DNA of 39,371 nt, from the NCBI GenBank assembly GCA_014323785.1, contig JACONJ010000059.1, forward strand, positions 1-39,371, given 5' to 3'. Under the pieces are notes generated by a model, which saw only the letters and a list, made by a program, of their open reading frames with translations, was not told the DNA's origin and ran no database searches. The translations under genes were made by a program, and so were the position numbers. This stretch comes from Paracoccaceae bacterium (lineage in GTDB: Bacteria > Pseudomonadota > Alphaproteobacteria > Rhodobacterales > Rhodobacteraceae). Positions 15,500-24,191 of this stretch are shown piece after piece. Position 1 is the stretch's first letter, and every line of letters begins with the position of its first letter.

Positions 15500-18001
15500 A
15501 TGAAAACCCATGTCAGAGCCCTGGTCGTTGGCGGTGGTGCCGTTGGCACCTCTATCGCCTGTCATCTGGCGCGTGCGGGCTGGGCCGATGTGATGCTGCT
15601 GGAACGCGATGAGTTGACATCGGGGTCCACCTGGCATGCTGCGGGCCTTTTGCCGCTGTTTAACATGAGCTATGCCACCAGCCACATCCATGACTATTCT
15701 GTCACATACTACAAGACCCTGGAGGCAGAGACGGGCCTGAACGCGGGGCTCTCTGTCGTTGGCAATCTGCGCATGGCGCAGACCCGGGAGCGCATGGACG
15801 AATTCATGCTTTATGCCTCTACCGCCGAGACGGTGGGCATCCCGTATGAATGGCTGACCCCGGCCCAAATCAGGGATCGCTATCCCCTGGTTCGCACCGA
15901 AGATCTGAAGGGTGCGATATATCACCCGACCGATGGCTACATCAATCCGGCGGATGTCACCATGGCGATGGCCAGGGACGCACGGCAGCGGGGGGTCGTG
16001 ATTGAACGGAAATGGCAGGTCGATGGCTATGCCTGGACGGGCGATCATTGGAACGTGACCGCGACCCGGATGGCAGAGCAGGGCGGTAATCTGGTTCCCC
16101 TGGAAGAACGGATTGTCATCCACGCCGAACACGTGGTGACGGCCACCGGCAACCATGCGCAGCGCACCGCGCGGCTTTTGGGTATCAAAATCCCGGCGAT
16201 CCCTGTGGAACACCAGTATATCGTGACCGAACCCGACCCCGCGCTTGTGAACTGGCGCAAGATGAACGGTGAACACCCGGTTCTGCGCGATGCCGATGCC
16301 AAATGGTATGTCCGCGAGGAACGCGGCGGCTGGATCCTTGGACCGTATGAGCGCAATGCCCCCACGCGGTTCCTGTACGATGTGCCAGAGGGGTTCCGTG
16401 CCGACCTCTTCCCCCTTGATCTGGAGCGGATTGAGGCGGAATACATGTCCATGATCCACCGCATCCCCTCGTCCGGGAAGGCGGGTCTGAAGGATGATTA
16501 CAACGGCCCGATCTGCTACACCCCCGATGGTAACCCGCTGGTCGGCCCCGCGCCGGGCCTGCGCAACATGTGGCTTGCAGAAGGCTTTAGTTTCGGGATC
16601 ACGGCGGCAGGCGGCACCGGGTATTACCTGGCGCAGATGATGGCAGAGGGCGAGGCCGGGATCGACATGGCCAGCCTTGACCCCAGGCGCTACGGCAGCT
16701 GGATGACGACCGAATATGCCGCCCGCAAGAATGCGGAATGCTACGAGCACGTCTATATCCTTCACCACCCCGATGAAGAACGCACGGCCTGCCGCCCCTT
16801 GCGCAGCACACCCGTCTATGACCGGCAAAAGGCACTGGGCGCACAATTCGGGCAGGTGAATGGCTGGGAGCGCCCGAACTATTACGCGCCGCCTGATGCG
16901 CCCGACAATTTTGACTGCGAGGCGCGGTCGTTCCGCCGGGGCGGCTGGTGGGACTATGCCAGGGCCGAGGCAACGGCGATCCGCACCGGCGTTGGCCTGA
17001 TCGACGCCACCGCCTTTGCCAAACACGCTGTGACAGGGCCGGGGGCAAGTACCTTTCTGGACCATTTTACCTGCAACACCCTGCCCGGGGTCGGGCGGAT
17101 CACTCTGACCTATGCGCTGACGCCGCATGGCACCACGCGAACCGAATACACCATCGTTCGGCGCGCACAGAACAGCTATTACCTGGTTTCCGCGGGCGCG
17201 TGGCAGGGTTATGACGGCGATTATCTGTGCAAATCGGCCGAGGATTTCATGGCCGCTGGCGGGGCTTACGTGGCGATTCATGATATCACATCCCAGAACG
17301 GGGTGTTTGCCATCGCGGGGCCGAAATCACGCGACCTGCTGCGCGACGTGATCTGCGATGCGCAGCCTGACACCGCGCTGTCCAACAGGCGGTTCCCATG
17401 GCTTTCCGTGCGTGACATTGAACTGGGTATGTGCCCGGTGATGGCCGTTCGCGTGGCCTATACCGGGGAACTCGGCTGGGAATTGCACCATCCGATCGAG
17501 ATGTCATGCTACCTTTGGGACCGGCTGCTGGCCGCTGGCAAGACACACGAATTGAAACTTGTGGGTGCGCGGGCGCAGAACTGGCTGCGGCAGGAAAAGT
17601 CCTATCGTGCTTTCGGCACCGAACTGGGCCGCGATGCCACCCCGCTGGAAGCTGGCCTGGGCCGCTTTGTGAACCTGAAGAAGGATTTTCAGGGCAAGGG
17701 CGCACTGATCGAGACCGGCATTCGCTTCAAATGCATCACCGTTCTGATCAACGGGCCGCGGGATGCGGACCCCTGGGGGCGAGAGGCACTTTATGACGGG
17801 GACAGGAACGTCGGGCGGCTGACCTCTGGCGGGTATTCCGTGGCCTTTGGCACACAGATCGGCATGGGCTATGTCAGCCCCGATCACGCCGCGCCGGGAA
17901 CCAGGCTGAAGGTGAAAATGTTCAACCGGCTTTGGGATGCCGAGGTGACCGAAGACAGCCCATATGACCCGACCAATGCGGTGCTCCGCGCGGATGGGTA
18001 G
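15500..18001 (+). CDS. Dimethylglycine/sarcosine dehydrogenase-like FAD-GcvT fusion
   Basis: An 833-residue two-part enzyme. The N-terminal half is a DAO-type flavoprotein: VVGGGAVGTSIACHLARAG (about 9-27), E35 for the ribose, and STWHAAG (about 43-49) whose His matches the covalent-FAD site of dimethylglycine and sarcosine dehydrogenases. The C-terminal half (from about 450) is an aminomethyltransferase (GcvT) domain with GWWDYARAEATAIRTGVGLID, AYTGELGWELH and a GcvT C-terminal barrel near GYSVAFGTQIGMGYVSP. It would oxidatively demethylate an N-methylated glycine or betaine breakdown product and pass the C1 unit to tetrahydrofolate. Start ATG 15500 has AGAGGAG 8 bases upstream. The exact substrate is not fixed by sequence alone. 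Confidence 0.88.
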   Translation: MKTHVRALVVGGGAVGTSIACHLARAGWADVMLLERDELTSGSTWHAAGLLPLFNMSYATSHIHDYSVTYYKTLEAETGLNAGLSVVGNLRMAQTRERMDEFMLYASTAETVGIPYEWLTPAQIRDRYPLVRTEDLKGAIYHPTDGYINPADVTMAMARDARQRGVVIERKWQVDGYAWTGDHWNVTATRMAEQGGNLVPLEERIVIHAEHVVTATGNHAQRTARLLGIKIPAIPVEHQYIVTEPDPALVNWRKMNGEHPVLRDADAKWYVREERGGWILGPYERNAPTRFLYDVPEGFRADLFPLDLERIEAEYMSMIHRIPSSGKAGLKDDYNGPICYTPDGNPLVGPAPGLRNMWLAEGFSFGITAAGGTGYYLAQMMAEGEAGIDMASLDPRRYGSWMTTEYAARKNAECYEHVYILHHPDEERTACRPLRSTPVYDRQKALGAQFGQVNGWERPNYYAPPDAPDNFDCEARSFRRGGWWDYARAEATAIRTGVGLIDATAFAKHAVTGPGASTFLDHFTCNTLPGVGRITLTYALTPHGTTRTEYTIVRRAQNSYYLVSAGAWQGYDGDYLCKSAEDFMAAGGAYVAIHDITSQNGVFAIAGPKSRDLLRDVICDAQPDTALSNRRFPWLSVRDIELGMCPVMAVRVAYTGELGWELHHPIEMSCYLWDRLLAAGKTHELKLVGARAQNWLRQEKSYRAFGTELGRDATPLEAGLGRFVNLKKDFQGKGALIETGIRFKCITVLINGPRDADPWGREALYDGDRNVGRLTSGGYSVAFGTQIGMGYVSPDHAAPGTRLKVKMFNRLWDAEVTEDSPYDPTNAVLRADG

Positions 18002-18190
18002 GCGGTGGCCCCGGCGGAACGCCCGGCGAAAGGCCCAAACAAACCTGGCAGGGGTGATCATCGCCAAAACCGAAAAAAACGGCCACAAACCAAGCCGACG
18101 GATCAAACAGATTCTTGAAAAAACGGGAATCATGCTAACCTTAAGGACACTAAAAGGCGATGCCGGACATATGCTAGGAAGACATGTGAA

Positions 18191-19510
18191 ATGCGGCCGG
18201 TAGGTATTGATCTCTTCGCGGGGGCAGGGGGGCTGGGCCTTGGCTTTGAACAGGCGGGCTTTGATGTAAGGGTGGCGGTCGATATCGATCCGGTGCATTG
18301 CGCCGTTCACGCATTCAACTTTCCGGAAACGACTGTGATTCCGGCGTCTGTTACAGACCTTACCGGTGCCGGGATCAGGCGAAAGGCGGGCCTGGCAGGA
18401 ACGAAAATCGACTGTGTATTCGGCGGTGCGCCATGCCAGGGATTTTCCCTGATCGGACATCGGGTAATTGACGACCCCCGCAACAGACTTGTCCGGGATT
18501 TCGTGCGACTTGTGCATGAGCTCGATGCAGAGAGCTTTGTGTTTGAGAACGTCAAGGGGCTCACCGTCGGCAAGCACAAGGCATTCCTGAAAGACCTGAT
18601 CGGGGCTTTCGAACGGGTCGGCTATGAATGTCGCCTGCCGTGGAAGGTGCTGAACGCCGGTCACTATGGTACGCCGCAATCGCGCGAGCGCCTTATTCTT
18701 ATGGGCGTAAGGAAGGGCCGGGCACTTCCCGACTATCCGCCCCCGACGACCAACATTGCCGGTCAGCCAGGACTGTTCCCCGACCTGGGCTTTGGGCCGT
18801 CATGCGGCGCGGCGATTGGGGATATTCCCGATGCCGATATTTTTGAAACCCTGAACGCGGGCGATGCGGTCAGGACATGCCGTTTTGGCGTGCCATCCGG
18901 GTATGCGGCTGAGCTGCGATGCCTTGGGAATGAAGCTTGGCATTTTGGATACATGCGCAAGTGGAACCCCGATACTTTAACATCGAGTATGCGCACGAAC
19001 CACACTGAAATCTCGCGCCGACGCTTTGATCTTGCCAAAGAGGGAGCCGTTGAGCCGATCAGCCGGTTTTTCAAACTTCCACAGGGGGGCGTTTCCAACA
19101 CGCTTCGCGCCGGAACGGATGGCACAAGGGGCGCATTCACCAGCCCGCGCCCGATCCATTATCGTCATGCGCGCTGCATCACCGTGCGCGAGATGGCACG
19201 CCTGCACGGCTTCCCTGACTGGTTCCGGTTTCACACGACCAAGTGGCATGGCGCACGGCAGGTTGGAAACGCGGTGCCGCCGCCCCTGGCAAGGGCGGTC
19301 GCCGCGAAGATGATCGAGGCCCTGGGCATTGAACCGACCAGGCCCAAAAGAACCCTGTCGCCTGGCGATGTTCAGCTCCTGACGCTTAATCTTTCGCAGG
19401 CGGCGGCCCGTTTGGGCATCACACCGCCGCCGAACAGGCGCGACCGAAAGAGCGGGGCAAAGAAACGCAGGCAGGAAGAAATCAACGCAGGGAGAAGGGG
19501 CTATGGCTAA
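18191..19510 (+). CDS. DNA (cytosine-5-)-methyltransferase
   Basis: A 439-residue type II C5-cytosine methyltransferase. Motif I is GIDLFAGAGGLGLGFEQAGF (about 5-24), motif IV GGAPCQGFS with catalytic Cys82, motif VI FENVKGL (about 118-124), motif VIII QSRERLILMGVR (about 163-174), motif IX near ITVREMARLHGFPD, and motif X QVGNAVPPPLARAV. The target-recognition region (about 180-330) is not one I can assign to a sequence. The last 30 residues are very basic. ATG 18191 directly begins the motif I region, as is common. The stop overlaps the next gene by 8 bp, the usual arrangement for a coupled restriction-modification pair; 18002-18190 upstream is A-rich and holds no convincing gene. Confidence 0.95.
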   Translation: MRPVGIDLFAGAGGLGLGFEQAGFDVRVAVDIDPVHCAVHAFNFPETTVIPASVTDLTGAGIRRKAGLAGTKIDCVFGGAPCQGFSLIGHRVIDDPRNRLVRDFVRLVHELDAESFVFENVKGLTVGKHKAFLKDLIGAFERVGYECRLPWKVLNAGHYGTPQSRERLILMGVRKGRALPDYPPPTTNIAGQPGLFPDLGFGPSCGAAIGDIPDADIFETLNAGDAVRTCRFGVPSGYAAELRCLGNEAWHFGYMRKWNPDTLTSSMRTNHTEISRRRFDLAKEGAVEPISRFFKLPQGGVSNTLRAGTDGTRGAFTSPRPIHYRHARCITVREMARLHGFPDWFRFHTTKWHGARQVGNAVPPPLARAVAAKMIEALGIEPTRPKRTLSPGDVQLLTLNLSQAAARLGITPPPNRRDRKSGAKKRRQEEINAGRRGYG

Positions 19511-20291
19511 GCCCCCCAATCGCTACGGAGCTCTGATCGAGAAAATTTTCTTTGATCGATACAGCACCGGGGCGACAAGCCTTAAATTCACACGTACCGA
19601 CATTGAAAGCGCAGCCGAGACACTTGACCTCAAACTGCCAAAGAACCTGGGCGACGTCCTCTATTCATTCCGCTTTCGGGCGGCACTGCCTGTGCGCATC
19701 GTCAAGACCCAGCCCGAAGGCATGGAATGGGTGATCGAGCTTGCCGGGCGGGCCATCTACATGTTTCGCCTGGTCAAAATCAATCGTGTCTTGCCCCGCG
19801 AAGACCTGGTGATGATCGACATTCCCGATGCCACACCCGAGCTGATTCGCGCCTGCGCACTTGATGATGAGCAGGCACTTTTGGCCATCCTGCGTTACAA
19901 CCGGCTGGTCGACATATTCTTGGGCCTTACGACCTACAGTCTCCAGAACCATCTTCGGACAACCGTCAAAGGAATTGGGCAAATTGAGATTGACGAACTT
20001 TATGTCGGGCTTGACAAGTGCGGCTGCCACTACGTGATCCCCGTGCAGGCGAAAGGCGGAAAGGATCGGGTCGGCATCGTACAGACGTGCCAGGACATCC
20101 GCTTTGTTGAAGAGAAATTTCCGGGCATGCGATGCAGGGCGATTGCCGCACAGTTCATGGATGCCCAAGTTGTCGCGCTCTTTGAATTCACGCTACAGGA
20201 CGACGAGATCAAGGTTGCCGAAGAACGGCACTACAAGCTTGTCCAGGCAAACAGGATCGACCCTCAAACGATAAGAGATTATCGGGGATAG
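19503..20291 (+). CDS. Putative type II restriction endonuclease
   Basis: A 262-residue protein starting inside the end of the methyltransferase gene (ATGGCTAA overlap), with GGAGAAGGGG just upstream as ribosome site. A PD-(D/E)xK-like core can be read: GQIEIDELYVGLD (E162, D164, D171) followed by VIPVQAKGGKD (Q182-A-K184), where Gln takes the place of Glu/Asp as in some nucleases. Position and overlap with a C5 methyltransferase make a cognate endonuclease the best guess, and I recall similar proteins beside Dcm-type genes annotated only as endonuclease. I cannot name the recognition sequence. An alternative is an accessory protein of the system. Confidence 0.7.
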   Translation: MAKPPNRYGALIEKIFFDRYSTGATSLKFTRTDIESAAETLDLKLPKNLGDVLYSFRFRAALPVRIVKTQPEGMEWVIELAGRAIYMFRLVKINRVLPREDLVMIDIPDATPELIRACALDDEQALLAILRYNRLVDIFLGLTTYSLQNHLRTTVKGIGQIEIDELYVGLDKCGCHYVIPVQAKGGKDRVGIVQTCQDIRFVEEKFPGMRCRAIAAQFMDAQVVALFEFTLQDDEIKVAEERHYKLVQANRIDPQTIRDYRG

Positions 20292-20298
20292 GGGCCAA

Positions 20299-20316
20299 CG
20301 CCTTTGCATCAAGGCG
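20299..20316 (+). terminator. Hairpin after the restriction-modification genes
   Basis: CGCCTT (20299-20304) and AAGGCG (20311-20316) pair perfectly around a 6-base loop, 8 bases after the endonuclease stop. No T-run follows, so termination activity is uncertain. Confidence 0.35.
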
Positions 20317-20506
20317 GGCTCGCTGATGTGTTCATCCTGGATGATCCGTAGAATGCGTGCTGCGCCGTTCCCCATCAGTATTGACGGTTTGAAGAACCTG
20401 CACCGCTACACCCCCCAATGATTGTCACAGGCCCGCTTGAGGCCAAAGATCAACAGGTCGATTCCCCTGAACACCAGGGGGAAGCTGAATCATACCCTTG
20501 CGGGGT

Positions 20507-20535
20507 AAAGCCCCGCCTGATCCGGGCAGGGCTTT
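20507..20535 (-). terminator. Hairpin downstream of the BMP gene
   Basis: AAAGCCC and GGGCTTT (20507-20535) can pair across a G+C-rich interior. It lies 22 bases past the stop of the minus-strand transporter operon. The T-run on the minus strand is short (CTTT), so this is a possible, not a clear, terminator. I see nothing else convincing in 20317-20506. Confidence 0.35.
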
Positions 20536-20556
20536 GGGGGGGGCGGTGCGGCGCGG

Positions 20557-21648
20557 TCAGTTCGGGATTTCGGCGTCAATGCCTTCCACGTAAAACTCCA
20601 TGCCAGCCAGCGGGCCATCCTCGGGCGTTTCGCCTGCGGTCAGCCAGACCTGGCCGTCTTGGGTGTTGATCGGGCCAGTGAACGGGTGGTACTCACCCGA
20701 GGCGATGCTGTCGAGCAGTGCCATGGCCGAGGCGCGGACCTCCGGGGGGATCGCGTCGGTCATCTTGCCAATGCCAACCATGCCGGCAGAGATGCCGTCC
20801 CACGTGTCGGCCTGTTCCCAGGTACCCTCCATCGCCTCGCCCACGCGGCGGACATAGTAGGCACTCCACTGGTCAAGGATGGCCGAGATGCGCGGTGCCG
20901 GCGCGAATTGCAGCATGTCAGAGGCCTGACCGAAACCATAGGCCCCGGCCTCGGCCAGAACGGTCATCGGTGCGGTAGAATCGGTGTGCTGCAGCACCAC
21001 ATCGGCCCCGGCATCAACCAGGGCCTGTGCCGCGTCGGCCTCAACCGCGGGGTCAAACCACGTGTAGACCCACACGATGCGGAACTCAACATCCGGGTTC
21101 ACCTGGGCTGCATGAAGGTAGGCCGCATTGATACCGCGAATCACCTCCGGGATCGGGTGAGAGGCGATGTAGCCCACGATATTGCTTTCAGTCATGTGGC
21201 CCGCGATATGGCCCATCACGGCCCGGCCTTCGTAAAAGCGCGCGGAATAGGTTGCGACATTGGGGTGGTCACGGCGATAGCCGGTGGCGTGTTCAAACAC
21301 CACATCGGGAAAGCGTGCAGCCACGTTGTTGGTCGCATCCATATAGCCGAAAGAGGTGGTGAAGATCATATCCGCACCATTCAGGATCATCTGGGTCATG
21401 ACCCGCTCGGCATCCGCACCCTCAGGCACACTCTCAACATAGGTTGTATGAACCTTGTCACCGTATGCTTCCTCAACCGCCTGACGCCCCTGATCATGGG
21501 TCCAGGTCCAGCCGTAGTCGCCGACCGGCCCGACATAGACAAAGCCAACATGGAACGGATCATCCTGGGCCGCAACCGGCGCGGCCAGGCCAAGGGCCAG
21601 TAAGGCACCAGCGACAGCACGGGCGATGCGTTTGAAGGTTGGGTTCAT
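20557..21648 (-). CDS. BMP-family ABC transporter substrate-binding protein
   Basis: A 363-residue periplasmic binding protein of the Med/BmpA/PnrA type, which binds nucleosides or purines. A signal peptide (KRIARAVAGALLALGLAAPV, cleavage near VAA-QDD) lacks a lipobox cysteine, so it is likely soluble. HVGFVYVGPVGDYGWTWTHD begins the domain; DMIFTTSFGYMDATN, GYIASHPIPEVIRGINA and DVVLQHTDSTAP are family-typical. ATG 21648 has GGGAGACC 5 bases upstream. It is the last gene of the xdhC-ATPase-permease-permease-BMP series, although 297 bp separate it from the permease, so it may have its own promoter. The frame stays open upstream to a GTG at 21774 and would add a hydrophobic segment. Confidence 0.92.
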   Translation of the reverse strand: MNPTFKRIARAVAGALLALGLAAPVAAQDDPFHVGFVYVGPVGDYGWTWTHDQGRQAVEEAYGDKVHTTYVESVPEGADAERVMTQMILNGADMIFTTSFGYMDATNNVAARFPDVVFEHATGYRRDHPNVATYSARFYEGRAVMGHIAGHMTESNIVGYIASHPIPEVIRGINAAYLHAAQVNPDVEFRIVWVYTWFDPAVEADAAQALVDAGADVVLQHTDSTAPMTVLAEAGAYGFGQASDMLQFAPAPRISAILDQWSAYYVRRVGEAMEGTWEQADTWDGISAGMVGIGKMTDAIPPEVRASAMALLDSIASGEYHPFTGPINTQDGQVWLTAGETPEDGPLAGMEFYVEGIDAEIPN

Positions 21649-21945
21649 TTTGTGGTCTCCCTGATTTGGACACGTGTTCCGATTCGGTTCGATTGCGGCG
21701 ACCCAAGCAACGATACCCGCCACGATGAACAGAATCAACCCCATAAACTTCACCCGCCAGGAGTGATCGGCCACCGGTTGTCCCGGATCACGCCCTCCCG
21801 ATGCCCGCCGTTCAATATGTCACGGCCCTGGTCGCCACCAGGACCATCATTCCCCGCGCCGATGAGGGCCTAGCCTGCAAAGGATATTTGACCAGAGTCG
21901 CGCCGCGCATTTGTGGCCGGTGGGCACCTGCCCGGCTGTTGCCTT

Positions 21946-22866
21946 CTAGCCGCTGGCGTGGAACACCTTGCCAAGCGCGGCGGGGGCATTCAATGTGGCC
22001 CGTACCCTGTTTGACGACATAAGAACCAGAACAACGATGGTTACGATATAGGGGGACATATCCAGCAGAACGACGGGGACAGTGATATCGGATGCCTGTA
22101 GCCGGAGTTGCAGTGCCGCGATCCCCCCGAACAGATACGCGCCCAGAAGCGCGCGCCAGGGTCTCCAAGAGGCAAAGACGACAATCGCCAGCGCGATCCA
22201 GCCCGCACCCGCTGTCATCCCCTCGGTCCAGGAGGGTACGCGCACAAGGCTAAGATAGGCCCCGCCAAGGCCGGCACAGGCCCCGCCGAAGATGATTGCC
22301 AGACACCGGATGCGCACCACCCTGTAACCAAGCGCATGGGCCGCATCGTGGTTTTCACCCACCGCGCGCAGGATCAGCCCCGCACGGGTGTGCTGCAGCA
22401 CATACCACACCGCTGCCACGAGCCCCAGCGACAGGTAGATGACGGGATCATGCCCAAAGATGATGGAACTGATCGCCGAACCCTCTTGCAAGGTTTGCGG
22501 GAACAGATCGGGGGTCAGAGGCGGGCTGATCCCGGAATACGCCTCTCCCAACAGCGCGGCAAGGCCCAGGCCGAAGAGCGTCAGGGCCAGTCCCGTGGCG
22601 ACCTGGTTTGATAACAGGAACTGTGTAAGGAACGCGAAGACAACCGACAGGATCGCGCCCCCCGCCGCTCCGGCCACAAAGCCGGACCAGGAAAAACCGA
22701 TATTGACGGCGGTCATAAAACCGCAAATCGCGCCGATGATCATCATCCCCTCGACGCCCAGGTTCAGAACGCCGGATTTTTCAACCACCAACTCACCAAT
22801 GGCTGCCAGCAGGATCGGGGTAGAGGCACCGATCAGTGCCACAATCAGGGTAACGGGATCGATCAT
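21946..22866 (-). CDS. ABC transporter permease (nucleoside/purine type)
   Basis: A 306-residue BPD_transp_2 permease with about eight hydrophobic segments. VEKSGVLNLGVEGMMIIGA (about 29-47) is the family hallmark (LNLGxEGxM), and the cytoplasmic contact loop AVGENHDAAHALG is present. It pairs with the other permease to form the inner-membrane channel of the nucleoside importer. ATG 22866 is used; a TTG two codons earlier is possible, and the ribosome site is weak. It is separated from the upstream permease by 239 bp containing a 12-bp minisatellite, where such genes are normally nearly touching. Confidence 0.93.
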   Translation of the reverse strand: MIDPVTLIVALIGASTPILLAAIGELVVEKSGVLNLGVEGMMIIGAICGFMTAVNIGFSWSGFVAGAAGGAILSVVFAFLTQFLLSNQVATGLALTLFGLGLAALLGEAYSGISPPLTPDLFPQTLQEGSAISSIIFGHDPVIYLSLGLVAAVWYVLQHTRAGLILRAVGENHDAAHALGYRVVRIRCLAIIFGGACAGLGGAYLSLVRVPSWTEGMTAGAGWIALAIVVFASWRPWRALLGAYLFGGIAALQLRLQASDITVPVVLLDMSPYIVTIVVLVLMSSNRVRATLNAPAALGKVFHASG

Positions 22867-22953
22867 GGCCAAGACACCTGCGTCAGATCCGGTAAGGGCG
22901 TTTTACAGGGGATACCCCCCCGCCTGCCACACGCCATGTATGCCGTGCACCGG

Positions 22954-23017
22954 CCAAGCACAAGGCCAGACACAAGGCCAGACACAAGGGCAGGCGCAAG
23001 GCCAGGCACAAGGGCGG
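22954..23017. repeat. 12-bp minisatellite between two permease genes
   Basis: About 4.5 tandem units of CAAGGCCAGACA and variants (22961-22972, 22973-22984, 22985-22996, 22997-23008, then a partial), with a degenerate partial unit before them. The first two copies are identical. It lies in the 239-bp spacer between the permeases on the minus strand and codes for nothing convincing. Copy number could vary between strains and could change spacing in the transcript. Confidence 0.75.
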
Positions 23018-23105
23018 AACCGGCACATCCGTTACCGGTATAGCGATCATGCCGAAGCCCCCCGGGCTGTTGCGGCCTTGAACGGCAGGGTGACGGTTGC
23101 CCTGA

Positions 23106-24191
23106 TCATGCCGCAGTCCTATACCCAATCCGTACTTGGTAGTTCGACAGCACATCAAGTGCCAGAAGAAAGAACAGCAGCATCCCCTGAAAGGCCTGGA
23201 TCGCGGGCGCAGGCACCCCCAGCATCAGTTGCGCCAGCTCACCCCCGATAAAGGTCAGTGCCATCAGCAGGCCCGCCAGCAGAATACCCACCGGATGCAA
23301 CCGCCCCAGAAACGCCACAATGATCGCGGTGAAGCCGTAGCCGGAATTGAAATCGATGCTGATCTGCCCTGCCGGACCCGCCACTTCAAACAGGCCTGCC
23401 ATCCCCGCCACTGCGCCCGAGATACCCAGGCACAGGATGATCAGCCGGGCGGCGTTCACGCCCGCAAAGCGGGCCGCGCGCGGGGCCTGCCCCGCCAGTT
23501 TGATCTGATACCCAAGGATATGCCGGTTGAGCAGTACACAGGCCGCGATCACCGCGATAAAGGCCGTCATTACACCCCAGTGCACTCCGGTGCCCGCAAA
23601 TATCTCCGGATTGTCCGTACCCGGATGACGCGCCAGGTTGCGGCTGCCGGGAAAGCCCGCGCCATCGGGATTGCGCAGGAACCCCGTGGCGGCGGTGGCC
23701 AGGATCGCCTCGGCAACGTAGACAAGCAGAAGGGAAACGAGAATCTCATTGGTGCGGAACCGTGTGCGCAGGATCGCCGGGATCATCGCCCAGGCCCATC
23801 CGCCCAGCGCACCCGCGATGATCATGCCGGGAAAGATCAGGGGATTCTCCGACGGAAAGAAAGCCAGCCCGAAGCCCGCACCGCAGATCGCACCGATGAT
23901 ATATTGCCCCTCGGCCCCGATGTTCCAGATGCCGGCCCGGAACCCCAGGCTCAGCCCGATGGCGATCAGGATCAGCGGCCCGGCTTTTACCAGAAGCTGC
24001 GGGCGCGAAAAGCCAGCAAAGCGATCATCGAACAGCGGATCCCAAAAGATCACCCGGATCGACTCTGCCGGATCTTTGCCAAGCAGCGCGAACATCAGCC
24101 CGCCCGCAACCATCGTCAGAAGAACCGCCAGGATCGGCGCACCGATGATCCAGCCGCGCGCGGGTGCGGGGCGTTTCTCAAGCCGCAGCAT
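23106..24191 (-). CDS. ABC transporter permease (nucleoside/purine type)
   Basis: A 361-residue BPD_transp_2 permease, the longer partner of the pair. It has an N-terminal helix (IIGAPILAVLLTMVAGGLMF), then LGFRAGIWNIGAEGQYIIGA, the family motif, and further helices to a C-terminal AFQGMLLFFLLALDVL. The cytoplasmic loop GQAPRAARFAGVN should contact the ATPase. ATG 24191 lies 14 bases inside the end of the ATPase gene, so translation is probably coupled. Confidence 0.94.
   Translation of the reverse strand: MLRLEKRPAPARGWIIGAPILAVLLTMVAGGLMFALLGKDPAESIRVIFWDPLFDDRFAGFSRPQLLVKAGPLILIAIGLSLGFRAGIWNIGAEGQYIIGAICGAGFGLAFFPSENPLIFPGMIIAGALGGWAWAMIPAILRTRFRTNEILVSLLLVYVAEAILATAATGFLRNPDGAGFPGSRNLARHPGTDNPEIFAGTGVHWGVMTAFIAVIAACVLLNRHILGYQIKLAGQAPRAARFAGVNAARLIILCLGISGAVAGMAGLFEVAGPAGQISIDFNSGYGFTAIIVAFLGRLHPVGILLAGLLMALTFIGGELAQLMLGVPAPAIQAFQGMLLFFLLALDVLSNYQVRIGYRTAA

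Noticed and set aside
15329-17281. Long minus-strand frame continuous with the sugar kinase
   Set aside because: It is antisense to the FAD-GcvT gene, whose motifs are clear; the kinase starts naturally at ATG 15328 (MRGRILAIGECM).
17964-18203. Small plus-strand frame before the cytosine methyltransferase, possible controller protein
   Set aside because: It overlaps both neighbours and has no helix-turn-helix or ribosome site.
22883-23158. Minus-strand frame encoding repeated leucine-alanine-cysteine units
   Set aside because: The repeats come from the 12-bp minisatellite; the frame has no ribosome site and overlaps the end of the upstream permease.
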